DNA from: Opitutaceae bacterium
GTDB taxonomy: Bacteria; Verrucomicrobiota; Verrucomicrobiia; Opitutales; Opitutaceae
Length of the DNA stretch: 64,000 nt
NCBI GenBank assembly: GCA_030648295.1
Contig: JAUSID010000083.1
Coordinates: 23,338-87,337 of the forward strand
Direction: 5' to 3'
This document shows positions 9,539 through 19,282 of the stretch, piece after piece. Made by a program: the position numbers and the translations under genes. The notes under the pieces were generated by a model that saw only the letters and a program-made list of their open reading frames with translations, was not told the origin of the DNA and searched no databases. The first letter of the stretch is position 1. Every line of letters starts with the position of its first letter.

Positions 9539-10477
9539 TCAGATCTGGCCGAGGATGCGCCGCGCGTTGGCCGCCATGATCGTCTGCATCTGCTCGCGCG
9601 TGAACGGCGACTCGAACATCCGCAGCAAGGTGGCCTCCACCGGGAAATAGGGCGCATGCGAGCCAAAGAGCAGGCGTTCGATCGGAACCTTGCCCGCGAG
9701 ATTCCAGTGCTTCCCCTCGATGAGCCGGCCCACCGCGCCGACTCCCTCGAGGTTGGAGATATCATAGACCAGATTCGGCAGTTCCAGCAGCAGCCGCGCC
9801 TGCGGAGTCCGCTGCCAGGCAAACGATCCGTCCAGCAACTGCACGCGCGCCGCCGGCAGTTTCTGCAAGACGGCGGCGAGCGGAATCGGCGAGACGGATG
9901 GCGCGCGGATGATCGGGTGATGCACCCGGCTGTCCTCGAGTTCCAGCGCGATCTGCACGAGCAGTCCGCGCGTCGTGGCCTGCTCCAGCAGCTTCGCGAA
10001 CTGCGGATCATCCAGCGTGAAATTCTGATAACTGGGGTGCAGCCGGATCCCGCGCATCCGGTGAACCTCGTGACAGCGGCGCAAGTCCTCCTCCCATCCC
10101 GGCCAAGCCGGATTCACGCTGCCAAAGGGCAGGAGAAAACCGTCGCCATGTTTCCTGCACTCCTCGACCAGTCGCGCATTCGCGCCGGAGAGATCCTTCG
10201 AAAAAAGCCCGTCAAATGTTCCGGCCCACGCCTGCGTGATCCCGTGCCGCTTCAGTTTCGCCACGAGCGCGGGTGTAGTGCCGTACTTCAGGTGACGGAA
10301 CGGCCAATGGCCGAGGTGAACATTCGTGTCGATCAGCTCGGTGCGGCCGCCCCCGCCCGCGGTTTTTTTTGGCGCCGCGCCGCCGGTCTGGGCGATGGAC
10401 TCGAGCGTACCCGGCGCAGCCAGCGCCGCGGCGGACATCACGGTGGTTTTCAAAAAGCGCCGGCGATTGACATTCAT
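9539..10477 (-). CDS. Amidohydrolase family protein (Tat substrate)
   Basis: MNVNRRRFLKTTVMSAAALAAPG signal; ELIDTNVHLGHWPFR..., RGIRLHPSYQNFTLDDPQFAKLLEQATTRGLLVQIALELED, LLFGSHAPYFP. Confidence 0.8.
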   Translation of the reverse strand: MNVNRRRFLKTTVMSAAALAAPGTLESIAQTGGAAPKKTAGGGGRTELIDTNVHLGHWPFRHLKYGTTPALVAKLKRHGITQAWAGTFDGLFSKDLSGANARLVEECRKHGDGFLLPFGSVNPAWPGWEEDLRRCHEVHRMRGIRLHPSYQNFTLDDPQFAKLLEQATTRGLLVQIALELEDSRVHHPIIRAPSVSPIPLAAVLQKLPAARVQLLDGSFAWQRTPQARLLLELPNLVYDISNLEGVGAVGRLIEGKHWNLAGKVPIERLLFGSHAPYFPVEATLLRMFESPFTREQMQTIMAANARRILGQI

Positions 10478-10677
10478 GCGGGGAAAATTTTTGGGCTACG
10501 TATCGGCACTTCCACGACGGAAATGGTTCGCGCCGCGGGCGGCGATACCCGGGGCGGGGCACGCGAGCCAACGGTGATGGTCGGAAAACGTGCGGCAAGG
10601 AAAAATGGCCGGCGGCGTGAGTGCCGCGTCGGCGCGCGATGGGACACGGGCATCTTGCCGTAATTTCAATGCCCTGA

Positions 10678-10705
10678 TTACGGGCGGGACGCCCGTGCCA
10701 CTCCC
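10678..10705 (-). repeat. REP variant A' (GGAGTGGC-ACGGGCG-TCC-CGCCCGT)
   Basis: ttacgggcgggacgcccgtgccactccc. Confidence 0.75.
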
Positions 10706-10734
10706 GAACCAATATGCCGGCAATTCGGCGATCG

Positions 10735-10848
10735 AAGTGGCGGCGGCTTCCAGCCGCAGGGTCATTCGGAAAATGTCCATAAAACCAATTCCCGATTCTC
10801 CGACTTGTTCTCCGTCCGATCTGCGGCTGGAAGCCGCAGCCACTCCGA
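10735..10848. repeat. Inverted pair of family D REPs (GTGGC + GCGGCTTCCAGCCGC)
   Basis: agtggcggcggcttccagccgcag ... gatctgcggctggaagccgcagccactcc. Confidence 0.8.
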
Positions 10849-11087
10849 GCAGATTACGGTTCCGAAAAGCTTCTCGACCACCGGCGCGGCCGCGGCACGA
10901 CACCGGGCGGCGGAAATCCCTTCGTCGCGTCGTCCAGCACGAGCACCCAGTCGAGTCCGCCGCCGGGATTGGGCGCGAGGAACGTGCGCGTGCCCGTGTT
11001 CTCCGGCCGCCGTCGCGTCTCCATCCGCCTGATGGTGAACCGAGTTGTCCAGCCCCGTATCATGGCTACGGCGAAAAATCTAACCAG

Positions 11088-11114
11088 TTGCGGGCGAGAC
11101 GCCCGCGCTCCCAA
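11088..11114 (-). repeat. Family A REP
   Basis: ttgcgggcgagacgcccgcgctccc. Confidence 0.85.
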
Positions 11115-11202
11115 GGGCAGGCACGGGCGCAGATCTCGCAACAGACGCTTGAAGCCGGCGCGATTCCCCGTCCTTTTATGCGGTCCCACGCCGCCCCGGC
11201 TC

Positions 11203-14133
11203 ATGACGAGACGTTTCCCTACCTTTGGCTTCATCGGTCGCATTGCGCTTCTGCTTGCGCTGGCGGCGCCTTTGGCGCGCGCCACGACGCCGGTGGAGGC
11301 GGAACAGGTGTTCGTCCAGCACGTGCAGCCGCTGTTCAAAGCCAAGTGCCTGCCCTGCCACGGCGAGGACGAGGAAAAGATGAAGGGCGGGTTCGATCTC
11401 CGGACGCGCGCGACGATGCTCGAAGGTGGCGACAGCTTCACGCCCGCCGTGGTCGCCGGCCGGCCCGACGAAAGTCCGCTGTATCTTGCGGTGACGCGCG
11501 GGCATTCGGATTGGGAGCCGATGCCGCCGAAGGAAAACGACCGGCTATTGGACGACCAGATCGCGCACATTCGCGCGTGGATTGCCGGCGGGTCGCCGTG
11601 GCCGGACACGACCGCAGCGAAAAAAATCTGGACGGCCTACGACCAGAGCGGCGCCGAGGGCGTGATCGTCAAGACCAGCGGCGGACTTTCGGAGGATTGG
11701 ACGAACCGGCGCTACAGGCGCGAGGATCTGTGGGCGTATCAACCGCTGAGAAAGCCGGCGGTCCCAACGGTGGCCGGTGCCGCATCCGACGAGCGGGTGA
11801 GTCCGGTCGATGCGTTCATCAATGCGCGGCTCGCGGCCGAAAAGATTCCCGCGGCACCGGCCGCGGATCGGCGCACACTGATCCGACGCGCGACGTTTGA
11901 CCTGACCGGACTTCCGGCGACGCCCGAGGAGATCATTGTCTTCCTCAGTGACGCTGCGTCCGACGAGAAGGCGTTTGCCCGCGTCGTCGACCGGCTGCTC
12001 GCCTCGCCGCATTATGGCGAACATTGGGGCCGCCACTGGCTGGATGTGACGCGCTATGCGGACTCGAGCGGATTCGCCAACGACTTCGCCCGCGGCAGCA
12101 CCTGGCGTTATCGCGATTATGTCGTCCGCGCGTTCAACGACGACAAGCCCTACGATCAGTTCATCCGCGAACAGATCGCGGGCGATGAGATCGTCGAGGC
12201 CCGAAAGTCGGGTGGCGCGATCAACGCGAGCACGAAGACGCCCGACAGCGAGCTGCTGATCGCGACGGGATTCCTGCGCATGGGCCCCTGGGAGCTCACG
12301 GGCATGGAAGTCGCCAAGGTCGCGCGCCAACGATTTCTCGACGATGTGACCGACAGCGTAGGCCAGGTGTTTCTCGCCGCGCCGCTGCAATGCGCGCGCT
12401 GCCATGACCACAAGTTCGATCCGATTCCGACGCGTGATTATTATGGTTTCCAGGCGGTCTTCGGTACGACGCAGCTGGCGGAACGCCCCGCGGATTTTCT
12501 GCCGAATGAAAACACGCAGGGATTCGAGGAGAAGAAGTATCTCCAGCAGCGGGAGGAACACTATCGCGCGATCCTGAAGCGGCTCGACGCGAAGTCCATC
12601 GCGGCGGCGCGCGTTTGGTATGCGGAAAAGAAAATCGATCCCTCCGCGTTCGAACAGGCCATCGAAGAGACAGTGGGGAAGAAGTCGGGCCGCCGCGGCC
12701 GCGAGGCCGGGTTCGCCGAAGTCCGGTCGGCGCTGATGCGAAAGAAAATTCCCGAGGATCAGATTCCACCGAAATTGCTAGGGTTCACGCCGGAGGATTA
12801 CGGAATCGAGCGGATCGCGCGCAAAGGGCTCGAGCGACTGAAATGGGATTACGATCGCTACGAGCCGCTGGCGTTTTCGGTTTACAGCGGCCGGACGCCG
12901 GAGCTGCGCACTGTGACCGCACCATTGCGTATGCCGGGCGCTCCGACCGAGGAGGGCGAGCTCGAGCAAACCTGCATCCTCACGGGCGGCGATCCGTTCG
13001 CCGCCGGCCAGAAGGTCGCTCCGGGAGTGCTCAGCGCCGCGTCCGCCCTCGGTGATATGGAGCCCGCCCGTGCCAGCGTGCCGTCGGCGATCACGGGAAG
13101 ACGGCTGGCGCTAGCGGAGTGGATCGCATCGGCGGAAAACCCCATCACCGCGCGTGTCATGGCAAACCGGATATGGGGATGGCATTTCGACCAGGGCATC
13201 GCCGGCAATCCAAATAATTTCGGAACCATGGGGAAGAAGCCGACGCATCCGGAGTTGCTGGACTGGCTGGCCGCGCAGCTCGTCGAGGGCGGCTGGTCGA
13301 TCAAGGCGATGCACCGGTTAATCATGAACTCGGCGGCGTATCGCCGCGCGACGGAACATCCCGACCGGAAACTGCTCGCCGAGCGGGATCCGCACGGGAC
13401 GAGTTTCGCGGTGTTCAAACCGCGACGGCTCACGGCGGAGGAATTTCGCGACACGATGCTCGCGGTTTCGGGTGAATTGAATCGTACGCCGGGCGGAATC
13501 CCGGCGCGGCCGGAAATGAACCGCGAGGCGGCGCTGCAACCGCGCCAGGTGATGGGCACGTTCGCCGAGGCGTGGCAGCCCTCGCCGAAGCCGGAGCAGC
13601 GACACCGCCGCAGCCTGTACGCGCTCAAAATTCGCGGCCAGCTCGACCCCTTCATGGAGGTGTTCAACACGCCGAACCCCGAGCTTTCCTGCGAACGCCG
13701 CGACGCTTCCACGGTGACGCCGCAGGTGTTCGCACTTTTCAACAGCGAGGCAACGATGGAGCGGGCGCTCGCGTTTGCCGCCCGACTTCAGCGCGAGGCG
13801 CCCGGACGCGAGGCTGCGATCACGCGCGCGTTCCAGCTCGCGTATGGCCGAACGCCGGCGGCGGCGGAGCTCGAGGTGTGCCTCAAACACCATGACCAGA
13901 TGCTCGAACAGCATCGGCGGCTGACATTCGAGCGCACGGTTGCACTGCGCGAGGTGGTGCGCGAAGCGGTCGAGGAAAACACGGGGGAGAAATTCAAGTT
14001 CGTCGAACCGCTCGAATTTGCGGCGGATTTCGTGCCCGATCTGAAACTCGCCGACGCCGCGCCGGAAACGCGCGCTCTGGCCGAAGTCTGCCTGGTGCTG
14101 TTTAACTCGAATGAGTTCGCGTATGTGTATTGA
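11203..14133 (+). CDS. PSD1 and planctomycete cytochrome c domain-containing protein (DUF1549/DUF1553)
   Basis: [21 protein letters not shown] heme motif; [56 protein letters not shown]-terminus. Confidence 0.92.
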   Translation: MTRRFPTFGFIGRIALLLALAAPLARATTPVEAEQVFVQHVQPLFKAKCLPCHGEDEEKMKGGFDLRTRATMLEGGDSFTPAVVAGRPDESPLYLAVTRGHSDWEPMPPKENDRLLDDQIAHIRAWIAGGSPWPDTTAAKKIWTAYDQSGAEGVIVKTSGGLSEDWTNRRYRREDLWAYQPLRKPAVPTVAGAASDERVSPVDAFINARLAAEKIPAAPAADRRTLIRRATFDLTGLPATPEEIIVFLSDAASDEKAFARVVDRLLASPHYGEHWGRHWLDVTRYADSSGFANDFARGSTWRYRDYVVRAFNDDKPYDQFIREQIAGDEIVEARKSGGAINASTKTPDSELLIATGFLRMGPWELTGMEVAKVARQRFLDDVTDSVGQVFLAAPLQCARCHDHKFDPIPTRDYYGFQAVFGTTQLAERPADFLPNENTQGFEEKKYLQQREEHYRAILKRLDAKSIAAARVWYAEKKIDPSAFEQAIEETVGKKSGRRGREAGFAEVRSALMRKKIPEDQIPPKLLGFTPEDYGIERIARKGLERLKWDYDRYEPLAFSVYSGRTPELRTVTAPLRMPGAPTEEGELEQTCILTGGDPFAAGQKVAPGVLSAASALGDMEPARASVPSAITGRRLALAEWIASAENPITARVMANRIWGWHFDQGIAGNPNNFGTMGKKPTHPELLDWLAAQLVEGGWSIKAMHRLIMNSAAYRRATEHPDRKLLAERDPHGTSFAVFKPRRLTAEEFRDTMLAVSGELNRTPGGIPARPEMNREAALQPRQVMGTFAEAWQPSPKPEQRHRRSLYALKIRGQLDPFMEVFNTPNPELSCERRDASTVTPQVFALFNSEATMERALAFAARLQREAPGREAAITRAFQLAYGRTPAAAELEVCLKHHDQMLEQHRRLTFERTVALREVVREAVEENTGEKFKFVEPLEFAADFVPDLKLADAAPETRALAEVCLVLFNSNEFAYVY

Positions 14134-14140
14134 GGGCAAA

Positions 14141-14275
14141 GCGCAGAGGGCAGAGAGCGAGGGGCAATGGCAAATGGCCAATAGCCAATGGCGAATGCGT
14201 AATGGCAAATGGCAACGTGCAATGATCGTCGGCTAGAACCCAGAACCCAAAACTCAGAACTCAAAACCGCGCGCG
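14141..14275. repeat. Degenerate short-period repeats (AATGGC/AAATGGCCAATAGCC and AGAACCCAGAACCCAAAACTCAGAAC; family G)
   Basis: ggcaatggcaaatggccaatagccaatggcgaatgcgtaatggcaaatggcaacg...agaacccagaacccaaaactcagaactcaaaacc. Confidence 0.75.
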
Positions 14276-14296
14276 ACAGCGCGCCGTTTCACCGAC

Positions 14297-15739
14297 ATGA
14301 CCCCCTTCCCCTGCGCCGGACACCGGGCCCTCTGGGCCCCGACGCGGCGTGAATTCATCTACAGCCTGGGCGCGAGCATCGGAAGCGTGGCATTGACCGC
14401 GCTGCTGGCGCGGAATGCCGCGGCGGCGATCACGTCGACCGTGGCCGGTCCGCTGGCGCCAAAACCGGGACATCTTCCGGCGAAGGCGAAGAACTGCATT
14501 TTCCTGATGATGGAGGGCGGACCGTCACACATCGATACATTCGACCCGAAGCCAAAACTCGCCGCGCTGCACCTGAACGAGTTCACGCGCGAAGGAAAGA
14601 TGAAGTCGGCGATGGAAAGCGGAAAGCGCTACTACGTGCAAAGCCCGTTCAAGTTCCGGAAATGCGGGCAGAGCGGCGCCGACATGGCGGAAAACTGGGA
14701 GCACCTGCAGCGCGTGGCGGACGACCTCTGTTTTTACCGCGGTTGCCAGGTCGACTCGGTGAATCACCCGACGGCGATGTATCAGATGAACACCGGCAAC
14801 CGGTTCGGCGGCGATCCGGCGCTGGGTGCGTGGGTGAACTACGGGCTTGGCTCGTTGAACCAGGATTTGCCGGGGTTCATCGTTCTCCCGGAGGTATCGT
14901 ATCCGCAGGGCGGCGCCGCGAATTGGGGCAATGGTTTCCTGCCCGCGCATTTTCAGGGCACGCCGCTCCGGCCGAAGGGCTCGCCGATTCTCGACCTCAC
15001 CCCGCCGGCTGGAATCACACGCGGGCACCAACGGCAGAATCTCGATCTGCTCGCGCAGTTGAATGCGTCGCATCACGCGGCCCATCCGGAACACGACGAA
15101 CTCGCCGCGCGGACCGAAGCTTATGAGCTCGCCTTCCGGATGCAGATGCAGGTGCCGGGCATTCTCGATTTCGACCAGGAGTCGGCCGCGGTGAAGGAGA
15201 GTTACGGGATCGGGAGCGACGCGACGGATGCGTTTGGACGCAAATGCCTGATGGCGCGACGGCTGGTCGAGAAGGGCGTGCGCTTCGTGCAGCTGTATGC
15301 CGGCACTTGGGATTCACACGATTACATCGAGCGTGCCCATGGAAATCTGGTTCGGAACGTCGACAAACCGATCGCGGCGCTGATTGCGGATTTGAAGCAG
15401 CGCGGCTTGCTCGAGAATACGCTGGTCGTCTGGTGCGGCGAATTCGGCCGCTCGCCCGACAACGGCGTCCGCGGCGGCACGGCGTACGGCCGGGACCATA
15501 ATCCGAAAGCGATGACCATCTGGATGGCGGGCGGCGGCGTGAAGGCCGGCCATGTCATTGGCGCGACGGACGAGATTGGCGCGGAGGCGGTCGATTGCGT
15601 GCATCATGTGCGCGACCTGCATGTGACGCTGCTGCGGCTGCTGGGACTGGACGACAACCGGCTGACGTATTTCCACGGTGGCCGTTTCAAGCAGCTTTCG
15701 CAGTTCGGCGGTGAAGTGATCAAGGAGCTGATCGCCTGA
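14297..15739 (+). CDS. DUF1501 domain-containing protein
   Basis: TRREFIYSLGASIG signal; NCIFLMMEGGPSHIDTFDPKP; LVVWCGEFGRSPDNG; paired with upstream DUF1553 gene as is usual. Confidence 0.92.
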   Translation: MTPFPCAGHRALWAPTRREFIYSLGASIGSVALTALLARNAAAAITSTVAGPLAPKPGHLPAKAKNCIFLMMEGGPSHIDTFDPKPKLAALHLNEFTREGKMKSAMESGKRYYVQSPFKFRKCGQSGADMAENWEHLQRVADDLCFYRGCQVDSVNHPTAMYQMNTGNRFGGDPALGAWVNYGLGSLNQDLPGFIVLPEVSYPQGGAANWGNGFLPAHFQGTPLRPKGSPILDLTPPAGITRGHQRQNLDLLAQLNASHHAAHPEHDELAARTEAYELAFRMQMQVPGILDFDQESAAVKESYGIGSDATDAFGRKCLMARRLVEKGVRFVQLYAGTWDSHDYIERAHGNLVRNVDKPIAALIADLKQRGLLENTLVVWCGEFGRSPDNGVRGGTAYGRDHNPKAMTIWMAGGGVKAGHVIGATDEIGAEAVDCVHHVRDLHVTLLRLLGLDDNRLTYFHGGRFKQLSQFGGEVIKELIA

Positions 15740-15742
15740 GTC

Positions 15743-15832
15743 CTGGGAGCGCGGGCGTCCCGCCCGCTGAAGCGGCCGGCGAACCGACCGGATCGTGACG
15801 AAGGGGCGGGCGAGACGCCCGCGCTCCCAGGG
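15743..15832. repeat. Inverted pair of family A REPs
   Basis: gggagcgcgggcgtcccgcccgc ... gcgggcgagacgcccgcgctccc. Confidence 0.85.
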
Positions 15833-15854
15833 AAACCATCTCAGCGTGGACCTC

Positions 15855-15934
15855 AGAGTGGCTGCGGCATCCTTGCCGCAGAGACGTTCGATATCTGGCT
15901 CGATCTGCGGCTGGGAAGCCGCAGCCACTCCGAG
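15855..15934. repeat. Inverted pair of family D REPs
   Basis: gtggctgcggcatccttgccgcag ... ctgcggctgggaagccgcagccactccgagca. Confidence 0.8.
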
Positions 15935-15979
15935 CATGACCGTCGTCGCGGCGTAATGCTTCTCCGAACGGCACCCCTG

Positions 15980-16010
15980 ATGCGGGCGAGACGCCCGCGC
16001 TCCCGGGGGG
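15980..16010 (-). repeat. Family A REP
   Basis: gatgcgggcgagacgcccgcgctcccgg (coordinates approximate). Confidence 0.75.
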
Positions 16011-16185
16011 AACGGCGGCCCCGAATGTTATTCCGATCGGCCGCAACAGGGAGCGGGACGCCCGCGCCGCTCGACCATTCCACTTCTCTGCTCCAGCCAA
16101 CCGGATTGCTCCCGGCGCTCAAGTCGGGTTCCTTCAGCCATCTCGGGCATTGACGGGGATTTTCCGCGACCGTTTCCTGAGCGTT

Positions 16186-16923
16186 ATGCCAGATAAATCC
16201 GCCGAACCCCGTCCTCGATACAAGCGCGTCGTCCTGAAGCTTTCGGGCGAAGTGCTCCGCGGCGGCAAGACCGGTGATGCCATCGATGCGGCCACCATCG
16301 AAAAGGTCTGCACGCAGGTGAAGGAAATTCACGATTTGTCCGTGCAAGTCTGCGTCGTGATCGGCGGCGGCAACATCTTCCGCGGGCTGAACGGCGAGCG
16401 TCGCGGCGTGGACCGCACGACCGGCGATTACATGGGCATGCTCGCCACGGTGATCAACGGTCTCGCGCTGATGGACTGCCTCGAAAAACTCGGCGTCGAC
16501 ACGCGCGTCCAGAGCGCGATTCCGATGAACCAGATCGCCGAGCCGTTCATCCTGCGGCGGGCAATGCGGCACCTGGAGAAGGGTCGCGTCGTCATTTTCG
16601 TCGCCGGCACCGGCAACCCCTATTTCTCGACCGATACGACGGCCGCGCTTCGCGCCAGCGAGCTTCATGCCGACATCATCCTCAAGGCGACGAAGGTCGA
16701 TGGCGTTTACGACAAGGATCCCAAGAAATATCCGGACGCCGTGAAGTTCGAGCAGGTGAGCTTCATCGAAGCGTTGAAGCAGCGGCTGAACGTCATGGAC
16801 TCGACCGCGTTCTCGCTGTGCATGGACAACAACGTGCCGATTCTCGTATTCGACCTGAACGACGAACACGCCATCCGCAAAGCGATCCTCGGCGAAAAGA
16901 TCGGCACGCTGGTCCGCAATTGA
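16186..16923 (+). CDS. pyrH: UMP kinase
   Basis: [15 protein letters not shown]..., [61 protein letters not shown]. Confidence 0.97.
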   Translation: MPDKSAEPRPRYKRVVLKLSGEVLRGGKTGDAIDAATIEKVCTQVKEIHDLSVQVCVVIGGGNIFRGLNGERRGVDRTTGDYMGMLATVINGLALMDCLEKLGVDTRVQSAIPMNQIAEPFILRRAMRHLEKGRVVIFVAGTGNPYFSTDTTAALRASELHADIILKATKVDGVYDKDPKKYPDAVKFEQVSFIEALKQRLNVMDSTAFSLCMDNNVPILVFDLNDEHAIRKAILGEKIGTLVRN

Positions 16924-17038
16924 GCCATTGCGACCGGTCGCGGCTTCAGCAATGAGTTGAAGAAGCCGCCGCCGATCGCTTGGCTTCGGCGGTTCCGATT
17001 CATCCAACCTCATTCGTCAACTCCAACCTCCAGCCACC

Positions 17039-17596
17039 ATGAGCCATCCGATTCTCGCCGACGCTCAAGCCCGCATGAAGAAAGCAGTGGATCACACGCT
17101 GCAAGAATTCAGCACGATCCACACTGGCAAGGCCACGCCGGCCATGGTCGAAGGGGTGATGGTCGAAGCGTATGGTTCGCAGATGCGGCTGAAGGAATGC
17201 GCCGCCATCTCCACCCCCGACGCGCGTTTGATCCAGATTCAGCCCTGGGATGTCAGCCTCGTCAAAGCGGTGGCCAAGGGCATCATCGACGCGAACATCG
17301 GTTTCAATCCGATCATCGACGGGAAATCCATTCGCGTGCCGCTGCCGGAAATGAGCCGCGAGCGGCGGCAGGAATTCGTGAAGACCGCGCACAAGCTGGC
17401 CGAGGAAGGCCGCGTGTCGGTTCGCAACACCCGCCGTGAAGCGATGGAGTCGGCGAAGAAATCGAAAAAGGAAGGCAAGCTCTCCGAAGACGACGAGAAG
17501 CGGCTGGAGAAGGACGTGCAGGTGGCCACCGACAAAGCCATCGCCGACATCAACTCCCACCTGGCCAACAAGGAGAAGGATCTCCTGACGGTATAG
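17039..17596 (+). CDS. frr: Ribosome recycling factor
   Basis: EFSTIHTGKATPAMVEG..., IQPWDVSLVKAVAKGI, PLPEMSRERRQEFVKTAHKLAEEGRVSVRNTRREA; follows pyrH. Confidence 0.97.
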   Translation: MSHPILADAQARMKKAVDHTLQEFSTIHTGKATPAMVEGVMVEAYGSQMRLKECAAISTPDARLIQIQPWDVSLVKAVAKGIIDANIGFNPIIDGKSIRVPLPEMSRERRQEFVKTAHKLAEEGRVSVRNTRREAMESAKKSKKEGKLSEDDEKRLEKDVQVATDKAIADINSHLANKEKDLLTV

Positions 17597-17675
17597 CAGC
17601 CCGCAAATCCAAGCCGTCAGCTTAACGAAACCATCATCAAGTCGTCCGTGTTGCCATTTGCGGGCTGGGCAAAAC

Positions 17676-17697
17676 CGCTTCGCGGTTTTGAGTCGTC
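17676..17697. terminator. Hairpin CAAAACCGC-TTC-GCGGTTTTG downstream of frr (terminator or repeat)
   Basis: Perfect 9-bp stem, no strong T-run; similar hairpin near 63961. Confidence 0.4.
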
Positions 17698-17779
17698 CCG
17701 CCGGCGAAACCCAATCGGTTTTCGCTCATCTCGTAGCTACGGGCGTGAGCGAGCGGACGGCGCGGACTGACCTCTGCTC

Positions 17780-18892
17780 GTGACCAACTCCAGCGCCCAG
17801 ACGACTCCCCGACGCGTCGTCGTCAAGCTTGGCACCGGCGTGCTCACGTCGGGTATTGGGGAACTGAACACAGCGCGGATCAGCGCGGTGTGTTCCGAGA
17901 TTGTGGCCTTGCGCGCGGGCGGCACCGAGGTTCTGGTCGTTTCATCCGGCGCGGTCGGGCTCGGGATGGGCGCGCTCAACCTGCCCAAGCGGCCAAAAGA
18001 ATTGTCGAAGAAGCAGGCGTGCGCGGCGGTAGGCCAGTCGCGGCTGATGCAAACATGGCAGGCGGGGCTCGCGCCTCATCAACTGACCGTCGCCCAGGTG
18101 CTGTTGACCCACGAGGACCTGCGCGTGCGCTCGCGATACCTCGGCGTGCAGGAAACTCTGCGCCAGTTGATCGCCTACGGCACGATTCCGATCATCAACG
18201 AGAACGACACCGTCAGCGCGGCGGAAATCAAATTCGGCGACAACGACACGTTGTCCGCCATGGTGGCGAGCCTCGTGCAGGCCGACTACCTGGTGATTCT
18301 CTCCACCGCGCCCGGGCTCATCGATCTGAAGGGCACGGGCAAGATTGTGCCGGCGGTCGAGCGGATCACGCCTGAAATCGAGGCCATGGCCGGTGGCACG
18401 ACGAGCGAGACGGCCGTCGGCGGGATGGTATCGAAAATCTCCGCGGCGAAACTCGCGACCAAGGCCGGATGCGGCGTGTTCATCGCGAGCGGAGCCGAGC
18501 CGGAGATCCTCCAGCGGCTGCTGTCGGGCCGCGGACCGGGCACGTTTTTCGTGCCGAGCGGGCTGCCGATGGGGGAGAAGAAGCGCTGGCTCGCGTATTT
18601 CCAGCGGCCCGCCGGGACAATTTTCGTCAACGCGTGCGCGGTTCCGATTTTGCGCGAGCAGGGCCGCAGCCTCCTTGCCGTTGGCGTGACGGGCGTGCGG
18701 GGCGAGTTTGGCGCCGGCGACATCGTCGACATTGCGGGTCCCGACGAGCGGGTTTTCGCCCGCGGCAAGGTGGGTTTCGATCGCGCGGAAATCGTGCGGC
18801 TGGCCGGCAAACACGGCGACGAAATCGCCGCCCTGTATCCAAAACGGAAACGCGTCGAGGTCGTGCACCGGAACGATCTCGTCGTACTCTAG
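17780..18892 (+). CDS. proB: Glutamate 5-kinase
   Basis: RRVVVKLGTGVLTSG..., VSSGAVGLGMGALNL, IPIINENDTVSAAEIKFGDNDTLSA, C-terminal PUA-like region. Confidence 0.95.
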   Translation: MTNSSAQTTPRRVVVKLGTGVLTSGIGELNTARISAVCSEIVALRAGGTEVLVVSSGAVGLGMGALNLPKRPKELSKKQACAAVGQSRLMQTWQAGLAPHQLTVAQVLLTHEDLRVRSRYLGVQETLRQLIAYGTIPIINENDTVSAAEIKFGDNDTLSAMVASLVQADYLVILSTAPGLIDLKGTGKIVPAVERITPEIEAMAGGTTSETAVGGMVSKISAAKLATKAGCGVFIASGAEPEILQRLLSGRGPGTFFVPSGLPMGEKKRWLAYFQRPAGTIFVNACAVPILREQGRSLLAVGVTGVRGEFGAGDIVDIAGPDERVFARGKVGFDRAEIVRLAGKHGDEIAALYPKRKRVEVVHRNDLVVL

Positions 18893-18902
18893 GTTTTCGC
18901 GT

Positions 18903-18929
18903 TGGGAGCGCGACCGCCCCCGGTCGCAA
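18903..18929 (+). repeat. Family B REP (GGAG + GCGACCG-CCCC-CGGTCGC)
   Basis: tgggagcgcgaccgcccccggtcgcaa. Confidence 0.85.
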
Positions 18930-18951
18930 TCGTCCAAGAGTCATTTCGGTC

Positions 18952-19161
18952 GACCTTGCTCCCGGAAATCGGCTCCGCAGAAAGCGCCACGTATGGCAGG
19001 TCGATTACTACGATCGTTTCATCCGCAACGAGCATCACTACCGCGCAGCCGTCGATTACATTCACAATAATCCCGTTAAGGCCGGATTGATCTCCAAAGC
19101 AGAGGACTGGCCGTGGAGCAGTGCCTCCGTTTGGAAAAACAACGATATCGGGTCGAAATGA
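18952..19161 (+). pseudogene. C-terminal remnant of a REP-associated tyrosine transposase (RAYT, Y1_Tnp/TnpA_REP)
   Basis: Frame of ORF 18469..19161 reads RKRHVWQVDYYDRFIRNEHHYRAAVDYIHNNPVKAGLISKAEDWPWSSASVWK; no N-terminal HUH domain; bracketed by family B REPs. Confidence 0.85.
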
Positions 19162-19163
19162 GT

Positions 19164-19245
19164 TGGCGACCGGGGGCGGTCGCGCTCCCAGGCTACGATC
19201 GAAATCGGTCCGTATCGTTGCGACCGGGGGCGGTCGCGCTCCCAG
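19164..19245 (-). repeat. Two direct family B REPs
   Basis: gcgaccgggggcggtcgcgctcccaggct twice, ~54 bp apart. Confidence 0.85.
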
Positions 19246-19282
19246 GCTGCAACCGAAACGGGCAGCCGACGCCACTTCAAAC

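Noticed and set aside
10361-10371. A8/T8 tract in the amidohydrolase gene as programmed frameshift
   Set aside because: The frame continues through a normal Ala/Lys/Thr/Gly linker with no alternative product; no evidence beyond the homopolymer.
13788-14264. Minus-strand ORF starting MSSEFWVLGSSRRSLHVAICHYAFAIGYW
   Set aside because: N-terminus is translated short-period repeat and the rest is antisense to the DUF1553 gene.
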